Of a stretch of 64,000 nucleotides of DNA, positions 55,454 through 64,000 are shown one piece after another. Each line of letters starts with the position of its first letter. Position 1 is the first letter of the stretch. The position numbers were made by a program, and so were the translations under genes. The notes beneath the pieces were generated by a model. It was not told where the DNA came from and did not search any database. It was given only the letters and a program-made list of their open reading frames with translations. Origin of the DNA: Mangrovibacter yixingensis. Its GTDB lineage: Bacteria; Pseudomonadota; Gammaproteobacteria; Enterobacterales; Enterobacteriaceae. The stretch is taken from the NCBI RefSeq assembly GCF_020523985.1, contig NZ_JAIVKM010000006.1:1-64000 (forward strand), read 5' to 3'.

Positions 55454-56236
55454 TTACCAGCGTAACCCACTGGTCAGCGCCAGTAATTGTTCACAGAATA
55501 AATCAGGGTGAGAAATAAAGGGTGCATGAGCGGCCTTGGGGAAAACAACCGAAGCACTACGCTGCCAGCGGCTATCCAGAATCTGTGCTGCTTTGCGGGG
55601 CACCAGCCCATCAAGGTAACCATAGAGCCTCCAGAATGGTACATCCAGGTTGTCCAGCGCTTCTCGCAAATCCACTTGTTCCAAAATAGCCAGCCCACCA
55701 TTGAGTACTTCTGGTGTTGGGAACGGTTGCGACAACACCACCTCTTTGAGCGCCTGCGCATCCTGCCGGGCACTTGCTGTACCTAACGTCTGCAATGCCA
55801 GGAAACGCTCAACGGTTCTGCGAAAGTCCTCGCTCAGTTGCTGCTGAAAACCTTGTAGCACTGAACCTTTGATACCAGGCCACCCTTCATGCTCATTCGC
55901 CTGAAAGCAGGGAGAAGACGCCACTGTTACCAGCGCATCAACCCGGGAAGGCTCAGCAAGTGCCACCTGGCTGGCGACCAGTCCACCAAGGCTCCACCCC
56001 ATCCAAACTGCACGTTCAGGGGCCTGTTGCAAAACCACATTAGCCATTTCCTCAAGGGTCATTGCGCCATAATTCTGGCTACGCCCAAACCCCGGCAGAT
56101 CTACCAGGTGTAAGGTAAAATGCGGGCTAAGCTGGGCTGTAATGCCTTGCCAGACCGCCGCATTCAGTCCCCATCCGTGCAACAGCACAAGATGTGTTTT
56201 TCCTTCACCGCTTGTTTGCCACCACAAATCCGTCAT
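55454..56236 (-). CDS. bioH: Pimeloyl-ACP methyl ester esterase BioH
   Basis: Removes the methyl group from pimeloyl-ACP methyl ester, the step that ends pimelate assembly in biotin synthesis. The 260-residue alpha/beta hydrolase has the oxyanion HGWG near residue 20, the nucleophile serine in GWSLGG near 82 and the catalytic His in [10 protein letters not shown] near 237. E. coli BioH has 256 residues. It is convergent with feoC and divergent from gntX. Confidence 0.95.
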   Translation of the reverse strand: MTDLWWQTSGEGKTHLVLLHGWGLNAAVWQGITAQLSPHFTLHLVDLPGFGRSQNYGAMTLEEMANVVLQQAPERAVWMGWSLGGLVASQVALAEPSRVDALVTVASSPCFQANEHEGWPGIKGSVLQGFQQQLSEDFRRTVERFLALQTLGTASARQDAQALKEVVLSQPFPTPEVLNGGLAILEQVDLREALDNLDVPFWRLYGYLDGLVPRKAAQILDSRWQRSASVVFPKAAHAPFISHPDLFCEQLLALTSGLRW

Positions 56237-56274
56237 CGGTTATAGTTCTCTGATTTATCCAGCAAGGAGGCTGT

Positions 56275-56958
56275 ATGCTATCAATCCCCGGTCATTGTTG
56301 GCTATGCAAAATGCCACTTACTCTGCCTCACTGGGGCTTTTGTTCTTGTTGTACCGCCAGCCTGCCCCAACCACCTGTCTGCTGCCCCTGCTGTGGTTTG
56401 CCGGCAGGGCAGGCAGACTGCCTGTGTGGCCGCTGCCTGCAAAAACCACCGCCCTGGCAAAGTATGATATTTGTCAGTGATTACTGCGCTCCCCTTGATA
56501 AACTCATACAGCGCTGGAAATTTCATAACACCCCGGCACTCAGCCAGGGATTGGCCCGGTTACTGTTTATGCGTTTACAGGCACAGAAATACACAACGAA
56601 CTGGCAATTACCTGACACAATACTAAGTGTGCCTCTGTTTCAACGGCGGCACTGGTTGCGGGGGTTTAATCAAAGTGACCTGTTAGCCCGGCCGCTGGCG
56701 CACTGGTTAAAGTGTGCCTGGGAACCGGCAGGGTTGCGGCGAAGAATACCAACAGTAACTCAACACCGGCTTTCAGCGCAGTTACGCAGGCAAAATCTCA
56801 ATAATGCGTTTACGCTTGAAATTCCGGTAAAGCAACGCCACATCGCTATAGTGGATGATGTCGTAACCACCGGCAGTACTGTCGGTGAAATTGCCCGCCA
56901 GCTCAAACAGGCTGGTGCTGCAAGCATTCAGATCTGGTGCCTGTGTCGAACCTTGTAG
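56275..56958 (+). CDS. gntX: GntX/ComF family phosphoribosyltransferase-like protein
   Basis: A ComF-type protein that in E. coli (GntX/YhgH) is needed for use of DNA as a carbon source, which links it to the hof cluster at 33.6-36.9 kb. The 227-residue protein has an N-terminal zinc-ribbon-like part with many cysteines (CWLCKMPL, CSCC, CCPCCGLP, CLCGRC). The C-terminal phosphoribosyltransferase fold has the PRPP loop IAIVDDVVTTGSTV near 190. Its catalytic activity is not established. Confidence 0.93.
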   Translation: MLSIPGHCWLCKMPLTLPHWGFCSCCTASLPQPPVCCPCCGLPAGQADCLCGRCLQKPPPWQSMIFVSDYCAPLDKLIQRWKFHNTPALSQGLARLLFMRLQAQKYTTNWQLPDTILSVPLFQRRHWLRGFNQSDLLARPLAHWLKCAWEPAGLRRRIPTVTQHRLSAQLRRQNLNNAFTLEIPVKQRHIAIVDDVVTTGSTVGEIARQLKQAGAASIQIWCLCRTL

Positions 56959-57016
56959 AGCCTCGATGATGGGCGTATAATAACCAACTAAAATAGTCAA
57001 CTATTAGGCCTTTGTT

Positions 57017-57592
57017 ATGATCCGTATTTCCGATGCTGCGCAAGCACACTTTGCCAAATTGCTGGCAAATCAGGAGGAAGGGACACAAATTCGTGTGTTC
57101 GTTATCAATCCCGGCACACCAAATGCTGAGTGCGGCGTTTCATACTGCCCGCCTGATGCGGTTGAGGCTACGGACACCGCCCTTCCGTTTGAGCAACTGA
57201 CTGCCTATGTTGATGAACTGAGCGCACCTTACCTGGAAGACGCTGAAATTGATTTCGTGACTGACCAATTAGGTTCTCAGTTAACGCTGAAAGCACCCAA
57301 TGCCAAAATGCGTAAAGTGGCCGATGATGCGCCATTAGTTGAACGTGTAGAGTATTTCCTGCAATCACAAGTTAACCCACAACTGGCAGGTCACGGTGGG
57401 CGTGTTTCCCTGATGGAAATTACCGATGAAGGTTTCGCCATTCTGCAGTTTGGTGGTGGCTGTAACGGTTGTTCCATGGTGGATTACACCCTGAAAGAAG
57501 GGATTGAAAAACAGCTTCTGGCTGAGTTTACCGAACTCAAAGGCGTGCGTGACCTCACTGAACACCAGCGCGGTGAACACTCCTACTATTAA
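57017..57592 (+). CDS. nfuA: Fe-S biogenesis protein NfuA
   Basis: An Fe-S carrier that delivers 4Fe-4S clusters, for example to aconitase and lipoyl synthase, under oxidative or iron stress. The 191-residue protein has an N-terminal degenerate A-type domain (about 1-95) and a C-terminal Nfu domain with the cluster cysteines in [18 protein letters not shown] near 147-164. The length equals E. coli NfuA. A terminator follows. Confidence 0.97.
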   Translation: MIRISDAAQAHFAKLLANQEEGTQIRVFVINPGTPNAECGVSYCPPDAVEATDTALPFEQLTAYVDELSAPYLEDAEIDFVTDQLGSQLTLKAPNAKMRKVADDAPLVERVEYFLQSQVNPQLAGHGGRVSLMEITDEGFAILQFGGGCNGCSMVDYTLKEGIEKQLLAEFTELKGVRDLTEHQRGEHSYY

Positions 57593-57629
57593 AAACGGCA
57601 AGGTGTAATCCTCCGTCACTGACTTTTCC

Positions 57630-57670
57630 AAAGGCCCGCCAATTATCTATTAATGGCGGGCCTTTCTGTT
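57630..57670 (+). terminator. Intrinsic terminator of nfuA
   Basis: AAAGGCCCGCC and GGCGGGCCTTT form an 11-bp perfect stem with a 14-base A+T-rich loop, then CTGTTT. The remaining gene-free stretch up to 57908 is A+T-rich and holds the promoter of the next gene. Confidence 0.82.
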
Positions 57671-57823
57671 TGCCTTCATTCCAATCTGTTCCGTTTCATA
57701 CAGCAATAAAAAACTCACGACTAATAACCCGGTACCACAGTGGCTTTATGTAATATAAAGGTAGTCTAATCACACCAAGTTTTAATTCAAATTATTTGAC
57801 CAATAAAACCAAATACTTCAGCT

Positions 57824-57851
57824 TTTACTTATTCCACACCCGGCCTATTAT
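57824..57851 (+). promoter_or_regulatory. Putative promoter of the DUF1471 gene
   Basis: TTTACT (57824-57829, four matches to TTGACA) and TATTAT (57846-57851, five matches to TATAAT) are 16 bases apart, with the start expected near 57858, about 50 bases before the ATG. Confidence 0.45.
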
Positions 57852-57908
57852 TACTCCATCGAAGGCGATAAGCCTTGAAACAGACCAAAAACATTAAGGA
57901 ATACGACC

Positions 57909-58121
57909 ATGAGATCCATCAAATATTTAGTTGTAGTTACCGCTCTTTCTCTGGCTTCATTTGGCGCATTTGCCCAAACAGTTAGCGCAACTGCATCAAC
58001 TCTCGATGGCGCCGAAGCAAAAATCGCCGCACAGGCAAAACAAGCTGGAGCAGAGTCTTACAACATCACTGAAGCATTCAGTGGTAACCAGGTGCATATG
58101 ACTGCGGAACTGAATAAATAA
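57909..58121 (+). CDS. Small periplasmic DUF1471 (YdgH/BhsA/McbA family) protein
   Basis: A 70-residue secreted protein. The signal peptide MRSIKYLVVVTALSLASFGAFA is cut after residue 22. The mature part of 48 residues has the family pattern of an Ala/Lys-rich helix (DGAEAKIAAQAKQAGAESYNITE) between beta strands (GNQVHMTAEL). Relatives such as BhsA and McbA are stress-induced and affect biofilm or permeability, but I cannot say which paralogue this is. AAGGA lies nine bases before the ATG. It stands alone between nfuA and malQ, where E. coli has gntT. Confidence 0.85.
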   Translation: MRSIKYLVVVTALSLASFGAFAQTVSATASTLDGAEAKIAAQAKQAGAESYNITEAFSGNQVHMTAELNK

Positions 58122-58203
58122 ATCGTATCGGCCATAGTTACCCTCTGATGTATCGCTATTTATTGCCATACCAAAACACGTGTTTGAATTCTGACTCTTA
58201 TTT

Positions 58204-58230
58204 GGCGACAGTTCCTTGTCGCCTTTTTTT
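58204..58230 (+). terminator. Intrinsic terminator of the DUF1471 gene
   Basis: GGCGACA and TGTCGCC enclose a six-base loop and are followed by seven T, 82 bases after the stop. Standard rho-independent form. Confidence 0.85.
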
Positions 58231-58251
58231 ATTTGTGTGCCAGTAAGCGAT

Positions 58252-58288
58252 AAAAAACGCCCTGTGCCAACTGGTACAGGGCGTTTAT
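58252..58288 (-). terminator. Intrinsic terminator of malPQ
   Basis: Read leftward, AAACGCCCTGTACC and GGCACAGGGCGTTT form a 14-bp stem with one G-T type mismatch, extended by further T. It lies 21 bases after the malQ stop. Confidence 0.82.
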
Positions 58289-58308
58289 ACAACCGTAATA
58301 CGGTGAGG

Positions 58309-60408
58309 TTATTTATGCTGGCCCGCTTTCTTACGCCGGGAAGTTAAATCCTTCAGTAACCGCGTAATATCTTCATCAGAGAAAATATCTTCTATTTCAC
58401 GATTAAGTTTACGCCGCCAGTTTGGGTACTGCGTACTGGTGCCAGGTACATTCACAGGCTCCGCCATATCCAGCCAGTCTTCAGGCTGCAACCCCAACAG
58501 AGCGCTGTTTGAGTCGGCAATATAGCGCTGTAGCCCACGGTTAAGAACAGGTGACATGTGCATAAGGCGCGCCTGCTTTCCCGTTCGTTTTGGCACACAA
58601 CCATACTGGTGCAAACTATCAAGTAACCCTTGTTTCGCCGCTTCACGTTCCTGATATAAGCCTTTAAGAATCACCTTGTCAGGATACAACCCTAAAGATT
58701 CACCCAGCGTCAAATCTCCACATGCCCAGTATCCCCGTAAAGTTGGCAGGTCATGGGTAGTGGCAACAGCCATGGATTGTTCTGGCCAGATATCCGGTGC
58801 TTTAAACTGCTTGTCGCTGTCATGCTCAAAATAGAGCACTTTGTATGAATACACCCCGCTACTTCGCAGTTTACCCACGATTTCTGCTGGAACTGTCCCC
58901 AAATCTTCGCCAATCACCATGCATTGATGGCGCTGGCTTTCCAGTGCCAGAATGGCGAGCAGGTCGTCTACCGGGTAGTGAACATACGCGCCTTTATCTG
59001 CCGTTTCGCCATAAGGGATCCACCACAAACGCAGTAACGACATCACATGGTCAATACGCAGCGCGCCGCAGTGGGTCATGTTGGCTCGTAATAAATCAAC
59101 AAACGGCTCATAGGCACGCTCGAACATTACATGGGGATTAATCGGTGGTAAGCCCCAGTTTTGCCCAAGTGGGCCAAGTATATCTGGTGGAGCACCCACG
59201 GAAGCTTGCAGGCTATATAGTGAACGATCACTCCAGGTCTCAGAACCTCCCTCAGCCACACCCACAGCCAGATCACGATAAAGCCCTACAGACATTTCTG
59301 CTTTCAGACATTCGTCCCAACAGGCCGAGAATTGTGTGGCTGCCAGCCACTGTAACCACATCCAGAAGCACACTTCCTGGGAATTTTGCTCACAAAACTG
59401 CAGCACAACAGGGCTTTGCGTATCCTGCCAGGCTTCAGGCCAGGCCGGCCACCCCCAATGCTGAGCATCTTCTGCCAGCAAATGGTGGTGCACCGCATCA
59501 TACGCACCTTGCCAATAAAGGCTTTCACCGCCATCGCGCACAAAGGCCTCAAACAATGCAACAGTGTCGTCATCATGAGGCCGGGCACAGAAGGTATCCC
59601 AGGCCAGGCGCAGTGCAGCAATTTTAAGTTCCGTTACTGTGGTGTAATCCACCCATTCAGCGCTACGGGCTTTGGCTATCGCTTGTTGTGTTGTTGTTTT
59701 TTCCCACCAGTGTTGTGCGGCATCACTGGCAGCAAAATCAGCTACAGCGGGAACATCGATATACAAAACATTCAGCCAGCGGCGTGATGACGGACTGTAC
59801 GGGCTGGCACTTTCAGGCGTGGCAGGGTACAACGCATGCACCGGGTTCAGGCCAATAAAAGCCCCACCTCGTGCGGCAATTTCCGGCAGCATTCGCTTCA
59901 GGTCACCAAAATCACCGATTCCCCAGTTAGTTGCTGAACGTAATGTATATAGCTGTACACAAGCTCCCCAGAGTTTTTTCCCTTGTAAGAGTGACGCGGG
60001 TTCATAACAACGGGGTGGAGCCACAATGACCTGGCAGTGCCAGCGCTGTTCATCCTGAGTGAGAGTCAGTGAGTGGTATCCGGGTTGCAGGCTGGTGGGT
60101 AAACGCATGGGCTTACCGCCCTGAATTGCGCCGTGATGCTGTTCACCGTTTTCTGTTGTCAGCAACCACTGGAAACGCCCGTCACCTTTTACTGGCACAG
60201 ACAGGCGCTTACCAGCAACCAGTACATGTACAGGAGGCAATACACGTTGGCTGTGTTGGTATGCCAGTGCTGGGGCATCACCCATTGCCGCCAGCAGCCG
60301 CTGGCGGGTGTCCATTCCGATGCTCTCAGGTTTACCATGTGCATTGATGTAACTTGATGCAATCCCTGCTTCCAGGGCGGCTTGTTCAAGACGTTTTTTG
60401 TCTATCAT
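58309..60408 (-). CDS. malQ: 4-alpha-glucanotransferase (amylomaltase)
   Basis: Disproportionates maltose and maltodextrins in the cytosol, making chains long enough for MalP. The 699-residue GH77 enzyme shows NWGIGDFGDLKRMLPEIAARGGAFIGLNPVHAL near 158 and the nucleophile Asp in LRIDHVMSLLRLWWIP near 455. The acid/base Glu lies in MVIGEDLGTVPAEI near 500 and HDLPTLRGYW near 555. E. coli MalQ has 694 residues. It follows malP by 22 bases. Confidence 0.97.
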   Translation of the reverse strand: MIDKKRLEQAALEAGIASSYINAHGKPESIGMDTRQRLLAAMGDAPALAYQHSQRVLPPVHVLVAGKRLSVPVKGDGRFQWLLTTENGEQHHGAIQGGKPMRLPTSLQPGYHSLTLTQDEQRWHCQVIVAPPRCYEPASLLQGKKLWGACVQLYTLRSATNWGIGDFGDLKRMLPEIAARGGAFIGLNPVHALYPATPESASPYSPSSRRWLNVLYIDVPAVADFAASDAAQHWWEKTTTQQAIAKARSAEWVDYTTVTELKIAALRLAWDTFCARPHDDDTVALFEAFVRDGGESLYWQGAYDAVHHHLLAEDAQHWGWPAWPEAWQDTQSPVVLQFCEQNSQEVCFWMWLQWLAATQFSACWDECLKAEMSVGLYRDLAVGVAEGGSETWSDRSLYSLQASVGAPPDILGPLGQNWGLPPINPHVMFERAYEPFVDLLRANMTHCGALRIDHVMSLLRLWWIPYGETADKGAYVHYPVDDLLAILALESQRHQCMVIGEDLGTVPAEIVGKLRSSGVYSYKVLYFEHDSDKQFKAPDIWPEQSMAVATTHDLPTLRGYWACGDLTLGESLGLYPDKVILKGLYQEREAAKQGLLDSLHQYGCVPKRTGKQARLMHMSPVLNRGLQRYIADSNSALLGLQPEDWLDMAEPVNVPGTSTQYPNWRRKLNREIEDIFSDEDITRLLKDLTSRRKKAGQHK

Positions 60409-60430
60409 CCTTTCACCTACCTTGATGTCC

Positions 60431-62833
60431 TTAGCGCTTTGCCTGCCAAATACGTGCCTGGTAGTCGCGAATGGAACGGTCTGAACTGAACATACCGCAA
60501 CGTGCTGTATTCAGAATCGCCGCACGCGTCCAGGCCTCCTGATCGCGGTAGAGTTCATCAACCTGTTTCTGCGCTTCAACATAAGCATGGAAGTCAGCCA
60601 TCACCAGATATGGGTCGCCCCCTTGTTTCCCCATGCTGTGTAGCATTTGGTCGAATGCATGTTTATCGCCGTTGCTGTATTTACCGTGCTCCAGCTCTTT
60701 CATAACTGCATCCAACAGCTTGTCTTTTTTACGCCATTTTTGCGGTTCATAACCGGCGGCTTTCAGCGCTTTCACTTGCTCTACGGTATGGCCAAAAATA
60801 AAGATATTTTCCGCACCCACTTTCTCAGCAATTTCAACATTCGCACCATCCAGTGTACCGACCGTCAAAGCACCATTCAGCGCCAGCTTCATATTCCCGG
60901 TACCTGAAGCCTCTTTACCGGCTGTTGATATTTGCTCAGAAACATCCGCAGCAGGGATCATGACTTCTGCGGCAGACACACAATAATCCGGCAAGAAGAC
61001 CACTTTCAGTTTGTCGCCAACCACCGGGTCAGCGTTGATAACTTCAGCCACTTTGTTAATGGCAAAGATGATATTTTTCGCCAGGTAATAACCCGGAGCC
61101 GCTTTTGCCCCAAACAGAAACACTCGCGGAACTCTGTCTGCTTTCGGGTTTTCGCGGATCTCTTTGTAAAGCGCAAGGATATGCAACAGATTCAAATGCT
61201 GGCGTTTGTATTCGTGCAAGCGCTTAATCTGGATATCAAATAGCGCGTGGGGGTTAATCTCAATCCCGGTTCGTTGCTTAACGAACTCCGCGAGGCGCAC
61301 TTTATTCTGCTGTTTAATCTCCCGATAAGCTTTGCGGAATTTGGCATCATCAGCATATTTTTCGATACCTTCCAGTACATCCAGGTCATTCGCCCACTCT
61401 TTTTTCAGTGTTTTATCCAGCAGTTCTGCCAGATCCGGGTTGCACTGTTTTATCCAGCGGCGAGGCGTAATGCCATTAGTCACGTTATGGAACTTGTTCG
61501 GCCATAACTGGTAGTATTCCGGGAACAAGTCCTTCACCACCAGCTCAGAGTGCAGCGCCGCCACACCGTTCACCGCAAAACCACTTACCACACACATGTT
61601 CGCCATACGAACCTGGTGGTCATGCACCACTGCAAGTTTCGCCCACACAGCTTCATCCCCAGGCCATGTTGCTTCAACCAGCTTTTTAAAGCGGGCATTA
61701 ATCTCTTTGATTAACTGCATATGGCGTGGCAGCAATGTTCTGACTAAGCGCTCATCCCAACATTCCAGTGCTTCAGGCATCAGGGTATGGTTGGTGTACG
61801 CAAAAGTACGGCTGGTAATCGCCCAGGCGTCATCCCAGTTCAACTGGTGTTCATCAATCAACACACGCAGTAATTCCGGAATGGCAATAGTGGGATGGGT
61901 ATCGTTCAACTGAATAACTTCAAAGTCGGGCAATTGTGACAACTTGCGCCCAGCCAGGTGGTGGCGGCGCAAAATATCCGCAACGGAACAGGCACACTGG
62001 AAATATTGCTGCATCAGGCGCAGTTTTTTCCCCGCCAGGTGGTTGTCATTGGGGTACAACACCTTCGTCAGTTTTTCCGCGTCAATCCCCTGCTTTTCGG
62101 CGCGCAGAAAGTCACCGTCGTTAAACTTACCTAAATCGAAAGGATGAGCGTGTTTCGCCTGCCATAAACGCAAAGGCTGAGATACACCATTACGGTAACC
62201 AATAACCGGTAAGTCCCAGGCTTCTCCTTGAATAACAAAAGCGGGTTCCCAGTGCGGTTTACCTTCTACGGTCACCACTTTGCCACCAATGCTAACCTGC
62301 ACATCCAGGGCACTGTTATGGCGAAACCATGGGTAACTGCCACGCAACCAGTCATCCGGGGCTTCATGCTGTTGGCCATCAACAAACGACTGGCGGAATA
62401 AGCCGTACTGGTAATTCAGGCCATAACCCATTGCCGACTGCCCAACGGTTGCCATGGAATCCAGGAAACAGGCAGCAAGGCGCCCCAACCCACCATTCCC
62501 CAGGGCCGGGTCTGTTTCTTGTTCCAGCAAATCACTCAGGACGATGTCGTAATCGGCCAGCGTTTCGCTAACCGACTGATACCAGCCCATATTCAATAAG
62601 TTATTACCGGTCAGGCGGCCAATCAGAAACTCCATTGAAATGTAGTTTACATGGCGTTGTTTTTTTTCCGGCTTTGCCAGGGGTTGCGCAGCCAAAAGCT
62701 CCGCCAGCGCCCCACTAACAGCCTGCCACCACTGGTGTTGCGTCATTTCTGTAGCCGCATGTAACCCAAAATGCTGCCACTGACGTGTCAGGGCAGCCTG
62801 AAATTGTGCTTTATCGAATGTAGGCTGTGACAT
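60431..62833 (-). CDS. malP: Maltodextrin phosphorylase
   Basis: Phosphorolyses linear maltodextrins to glucose 1-phosphate with PLP. The 800-residue GT35 enzyme has [34 protein letters not shown] near 109 and [19 protein letters not shown] near 306. Its PLP site is [28 protein letters not shown], whose Lys is near 645. E. coli MalP has 797 residues. First gene of the leftward malPQ operon, divergent from malT. Confidence 0.97.
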   Translation of the reverse strand: MSQPTFDKAQFQAALTRQWQHFGLHAATEMTQHQWWQAVSGALAELLAAQPLAKPEKKQRHVNYISMEFLIGRLTGNNLLNMGWYQSVSETLADYDIVLSDLLEQETDPALGNGGLGRLAACFLDSMATVGQSAMGYGLNYQYGLFRQSFVDGQQHEAPDDWLRGSYPWFRHNSALDVQVSIGGKVVTVEGKPHWEPAFVIQGEAWDLPVIGYRNGVSQPLRLWQAKHAHPFDLGKFNDGDFLRAEKQGIDAEKLTKVLYPNDNHLAGKKLRLMQQYFQCACSVADILRRHHLAGRKLSQLPDFEVIQLNDTHPTIAIPELLRVLIDEHQLNWDDAWAITSRTFAYTNHTLMPEALECWDERLVRTLLPRHMQLIKEINARFKKLVEATWPGDEAVWAKLAVVHDHQVRMANMCVVSGFAVNGVAALHSELVVKDLFPEYYQLWPNKFHNVTNGITPRRWIKQCNPDLAELLDKTLKKEWANDLDVLEGIEKYADDAKFRKAYREIKQQNKVRLAEFVKQRTGIEINPHALFDIQIKRLHEYKRQHLNLLHILALYKEIRENPKADRVPRVFLFGAKAAPGYYLAKNIIFAINKVAEVINADPVVGDKLKVVFLPDYCVSAAEVMIPAADVSEQISTAGKEASGTGNMKLALNGALTVGTLDGANVEIAEKVGAENIFIFGHTVEQVKALKAAGYEPQKWRKKDKLLDAVMKELEHGKYSNGDKHAFDQMLHSMGKQGGDPYLVMADFHAYVEAQKQVDELYRDQEAWTRAAILNTARCGMFSSDRSIRDYQARIWQAKR

Positions 62834-62901
62834 AGGTAATCGGTGTCCTTCAAGTAATTAGACAAAGTTTACGTTAGTGTGCCTGGGCCCCAAAGTGGAT
62901 A

Positions 62902-62949
62902 CCTCATCCCGCCCAGGATTAGGCAGGGAGGAGTAGCGGGGAGTAGGGA
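62902..62949. promoter_or_regulatory. Cluster of MalT boxes upstream of malP
   Basis: CGGGATGAGG on the lower strand (62911-62902) and, on the upper strand, AGGGAGGAGT (62925-62934) and GGGGAGTAGG (62938-62947) resemble the MalT box GGGGA(T/G)GAGG. They lie 69-115 bases upstream of the malP start, the place expected for MalT activation of malPQ. Confidence 0.6.
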
Positions 62950-63236
62950 AAACTGTGATCCATGACACTCAAATTAGTCGGAAACCACGTAAAAGCATAA
63001 TGCGAAATATTAATGAAACAGGTGAAATTTCAGGTTAAGAAACACTTTAATCAATTGAAATAATTACTATTAGATGCAAATAAAGACTGACATATTTTCT
63101 GCACATTATGTGGAAATAAAACCAAACCCATTGTTTTTACTTGGAAGAGCAGAGTGAATCGGAGATAAGCGTGGCGAAACAAAGGAGGATGGCTAACCCT
63201 GGCTACGCCCCCAAATCATCCAATAAGTTTCAGAAA

Positions 63237-63252
63237 TGTGACCCTGTGCACC
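63237..63252 (+). promoter_or_regulatory. Probable CRP site of the malT promoter
   Basis: TGTGACCCTGTGCACC matches TGTGA-N6-TCACA with a perfect left half and three of five in the right half. It lies about 137 bases before the malT start. In E. coli malT is activated by CRP from one upstream site. The rest of the 547-base malP-malT gap holds no gene. Confidence 0.5.
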
Positions 63253-63380
63253 TTTGAAGGTCTTTTATACAGGGTTAACTTGCATTAAAGACTAATCTGA
63301 CTGAATTTATCTTAAGAATTAATTACGAAGCGCGAAAAAATTCGTAATCCAGTAGTTTCGACACAGTGAAGTGAATGACT

Positions 63381-64000
63381 ATGTTAATTCCATCCAAACT
63401 TAGCCGCCCGGTGAGGCTCGACAATACTGTCGTGCGTGATCGCCTGTTGGCAAAACTATCTTCGGCCAAAAACTACCGTCTGGTGCTGGTTACCAGCCCT
63501 GCTGGCTATGGGAAAACGACACTCGTCGCTCAGTGGGCTGCCAGCCAGCCTCATCTGGGTTGGTTTTCACTTGATGAAGGCGATAACCAACCTGAGCGTT
63601 TTGCCAGCTACCTGATAGCCGCAATTCAACAGGCCACTGGAAATCATTGCGTTACCACCGAAATGATGGTGCAAAAAAAGCAATATGCCAGCCTGATTTC
63701 ACTTTTTGGGCAGCTCTTTATTGAACTGGCTGAATGCCAGCATGCCTTCAAATTGGTTATTGATGACTACCACCTCATCTCCAACCCGGTAATTCATGAC
63801 GCTATGCGCTTTTTCCTGCGCCACCAGCCAGACAATCTCACGTTGGTCGTTCTGTCCCGCAACCTGCCACAACTGGGGATAGCCAATCTGCGCGTGCGTG
63901 ATCAACTGTTGGAAGTTGGCAGCCATCAACTGGCCTTTACCCAACGTGAAACAAAACAATTTTTTGATTGCCGGTTAAGTTCACCGCTGGATGACCAGGA
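63381..64000 (+). CDS. malT: Maltose regulon activator MalT, N-terminal part (cut by window edge)
   Basis: MalT is the ATP- and maltotriose-dependent STAND activator of the maltose regulon. About 206 N-terminal residues are visible. They start [26 protein letters not shown], with the P-loop SPAGYGKTT near 39-47 and later the Walker B-like [15 protein letters not shown] and the sensor segment [22 protein letters not shown]. The ATG at 63381 agrees with the E. coli N-terminus; an in-frame ATG two codons upstream (63375) is possible. The frame is open to the right edge. Confidence 0.95.
   Translation, partial: MLIPSKLSRPVRLDNTVVRDRLLAKLSSAKNYRLVLVTSPAGYGKTTLVAQWAASQPHLGWFSLDEGDNQPERFASYLIAAIQQATGNHCVTTEMMVQKKQYASLISLFGQLFIELAECQHAFKLVIDDYHLISNPVIHDAMRFFLRHQPDNLTLVVLSRNLPQLGIANLRVRDQLLEVGSHQLAFTQRETKQFFDCRLSSPLDDQ

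Overview
The window is a chromosomal segment of a gamma-proteobacterium of the order Enterobacterales, most likely family Enterobacteriaceae and not Escherichia coli itself. The gene order (str ribosomal operon, tusBCD, fkpA-slyXD, kefGB, yheSTU-prkB-crp, argD-pabA-ppiA, cysG, trpS-gph-rpe-dam-damX-aroBK, hofQPONM-mrcA, nudE-igaA-yrfG-hslRO-pckA, envZ-ompR-greB-yhgF, feoABC, bioH-gntX-nfuA, malQP-malT) is the one known from the 73-76 minute region of the E. coli map, and most proteins have nearly the E. coli length. I cannot name a genus from the sequence alone. No rRNA, tRNA, CRISPR array, insertion sequence or integrase was seen.

Layout. 1-5.6 kb: leftward str operon (rpsL, rpsG, fusA, partial tufA) behind a near-consensus promoter, and a leftward yheO-tusDCB operon for tRNA 2-thiolation. 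5.8-12.4 kb: folding catalysts fkpA and slyD, small slyX, the glutathione-gated K+ efflux system kefG-kefB with yheV, and the divergent ABC-F gene yheS. 12.4-15.8 kb: an accessory block absent from the E. coli order, a leftward operon of a PRPP-synthetase-like gene and nadV (nicotinamide phosphoribosyltransferase), divergent from an nrtR-type regulator, with three copies of one palindrome between them and a perfect 12-bp terminator hairpin at the end. 15.9-19.6 kb: yheT, yheU, prkB, yhfA, crp. 19.6-26.7 kb: a variable stretch with a lone pstS behind a Pho box, argD behind a tandem ARG-box operator, pabA, ppiA, a codA-type cytosine deaminase and cysG. The E. coli genes yhfK, fic, tsgA and nirBDC are missing here.

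27-37 kb: one long leftward gene train from hofM-Q and aroK-aroB-damX-dam-rpe-gph-trpS, tightly packed with overlapping starts and stops. 37-52 kb: mrcA (PBP1a), nudE, the envelope-stress brake igaA, yrfG, heat-shock genes hslR and hslO, pckA, the osmosensor pair envZ/ompR, greB and the Tex-like yhgF. 52-55.4 kb: an AT-rich 530-bp leader with a Fur-box-like site, then feoABC ferrous iron uptake. 55.4-64 kb: bioH, gntX, nfuA, a small secreted DUF1471 protein at the place of E. coli gntT, then malQ, malP and the start of malT, which runs off the right edge.

The most distinctive content is the nadV block. Its three genes would form a self-contained, repressor-controlled route from ribose-5-phosphate and nicotinamide to NMN. 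This type of NrtR-controlled salvage is known in principle from comparative genomics of NAD metabolism; its place in this locus and its triple operator deserve a check.
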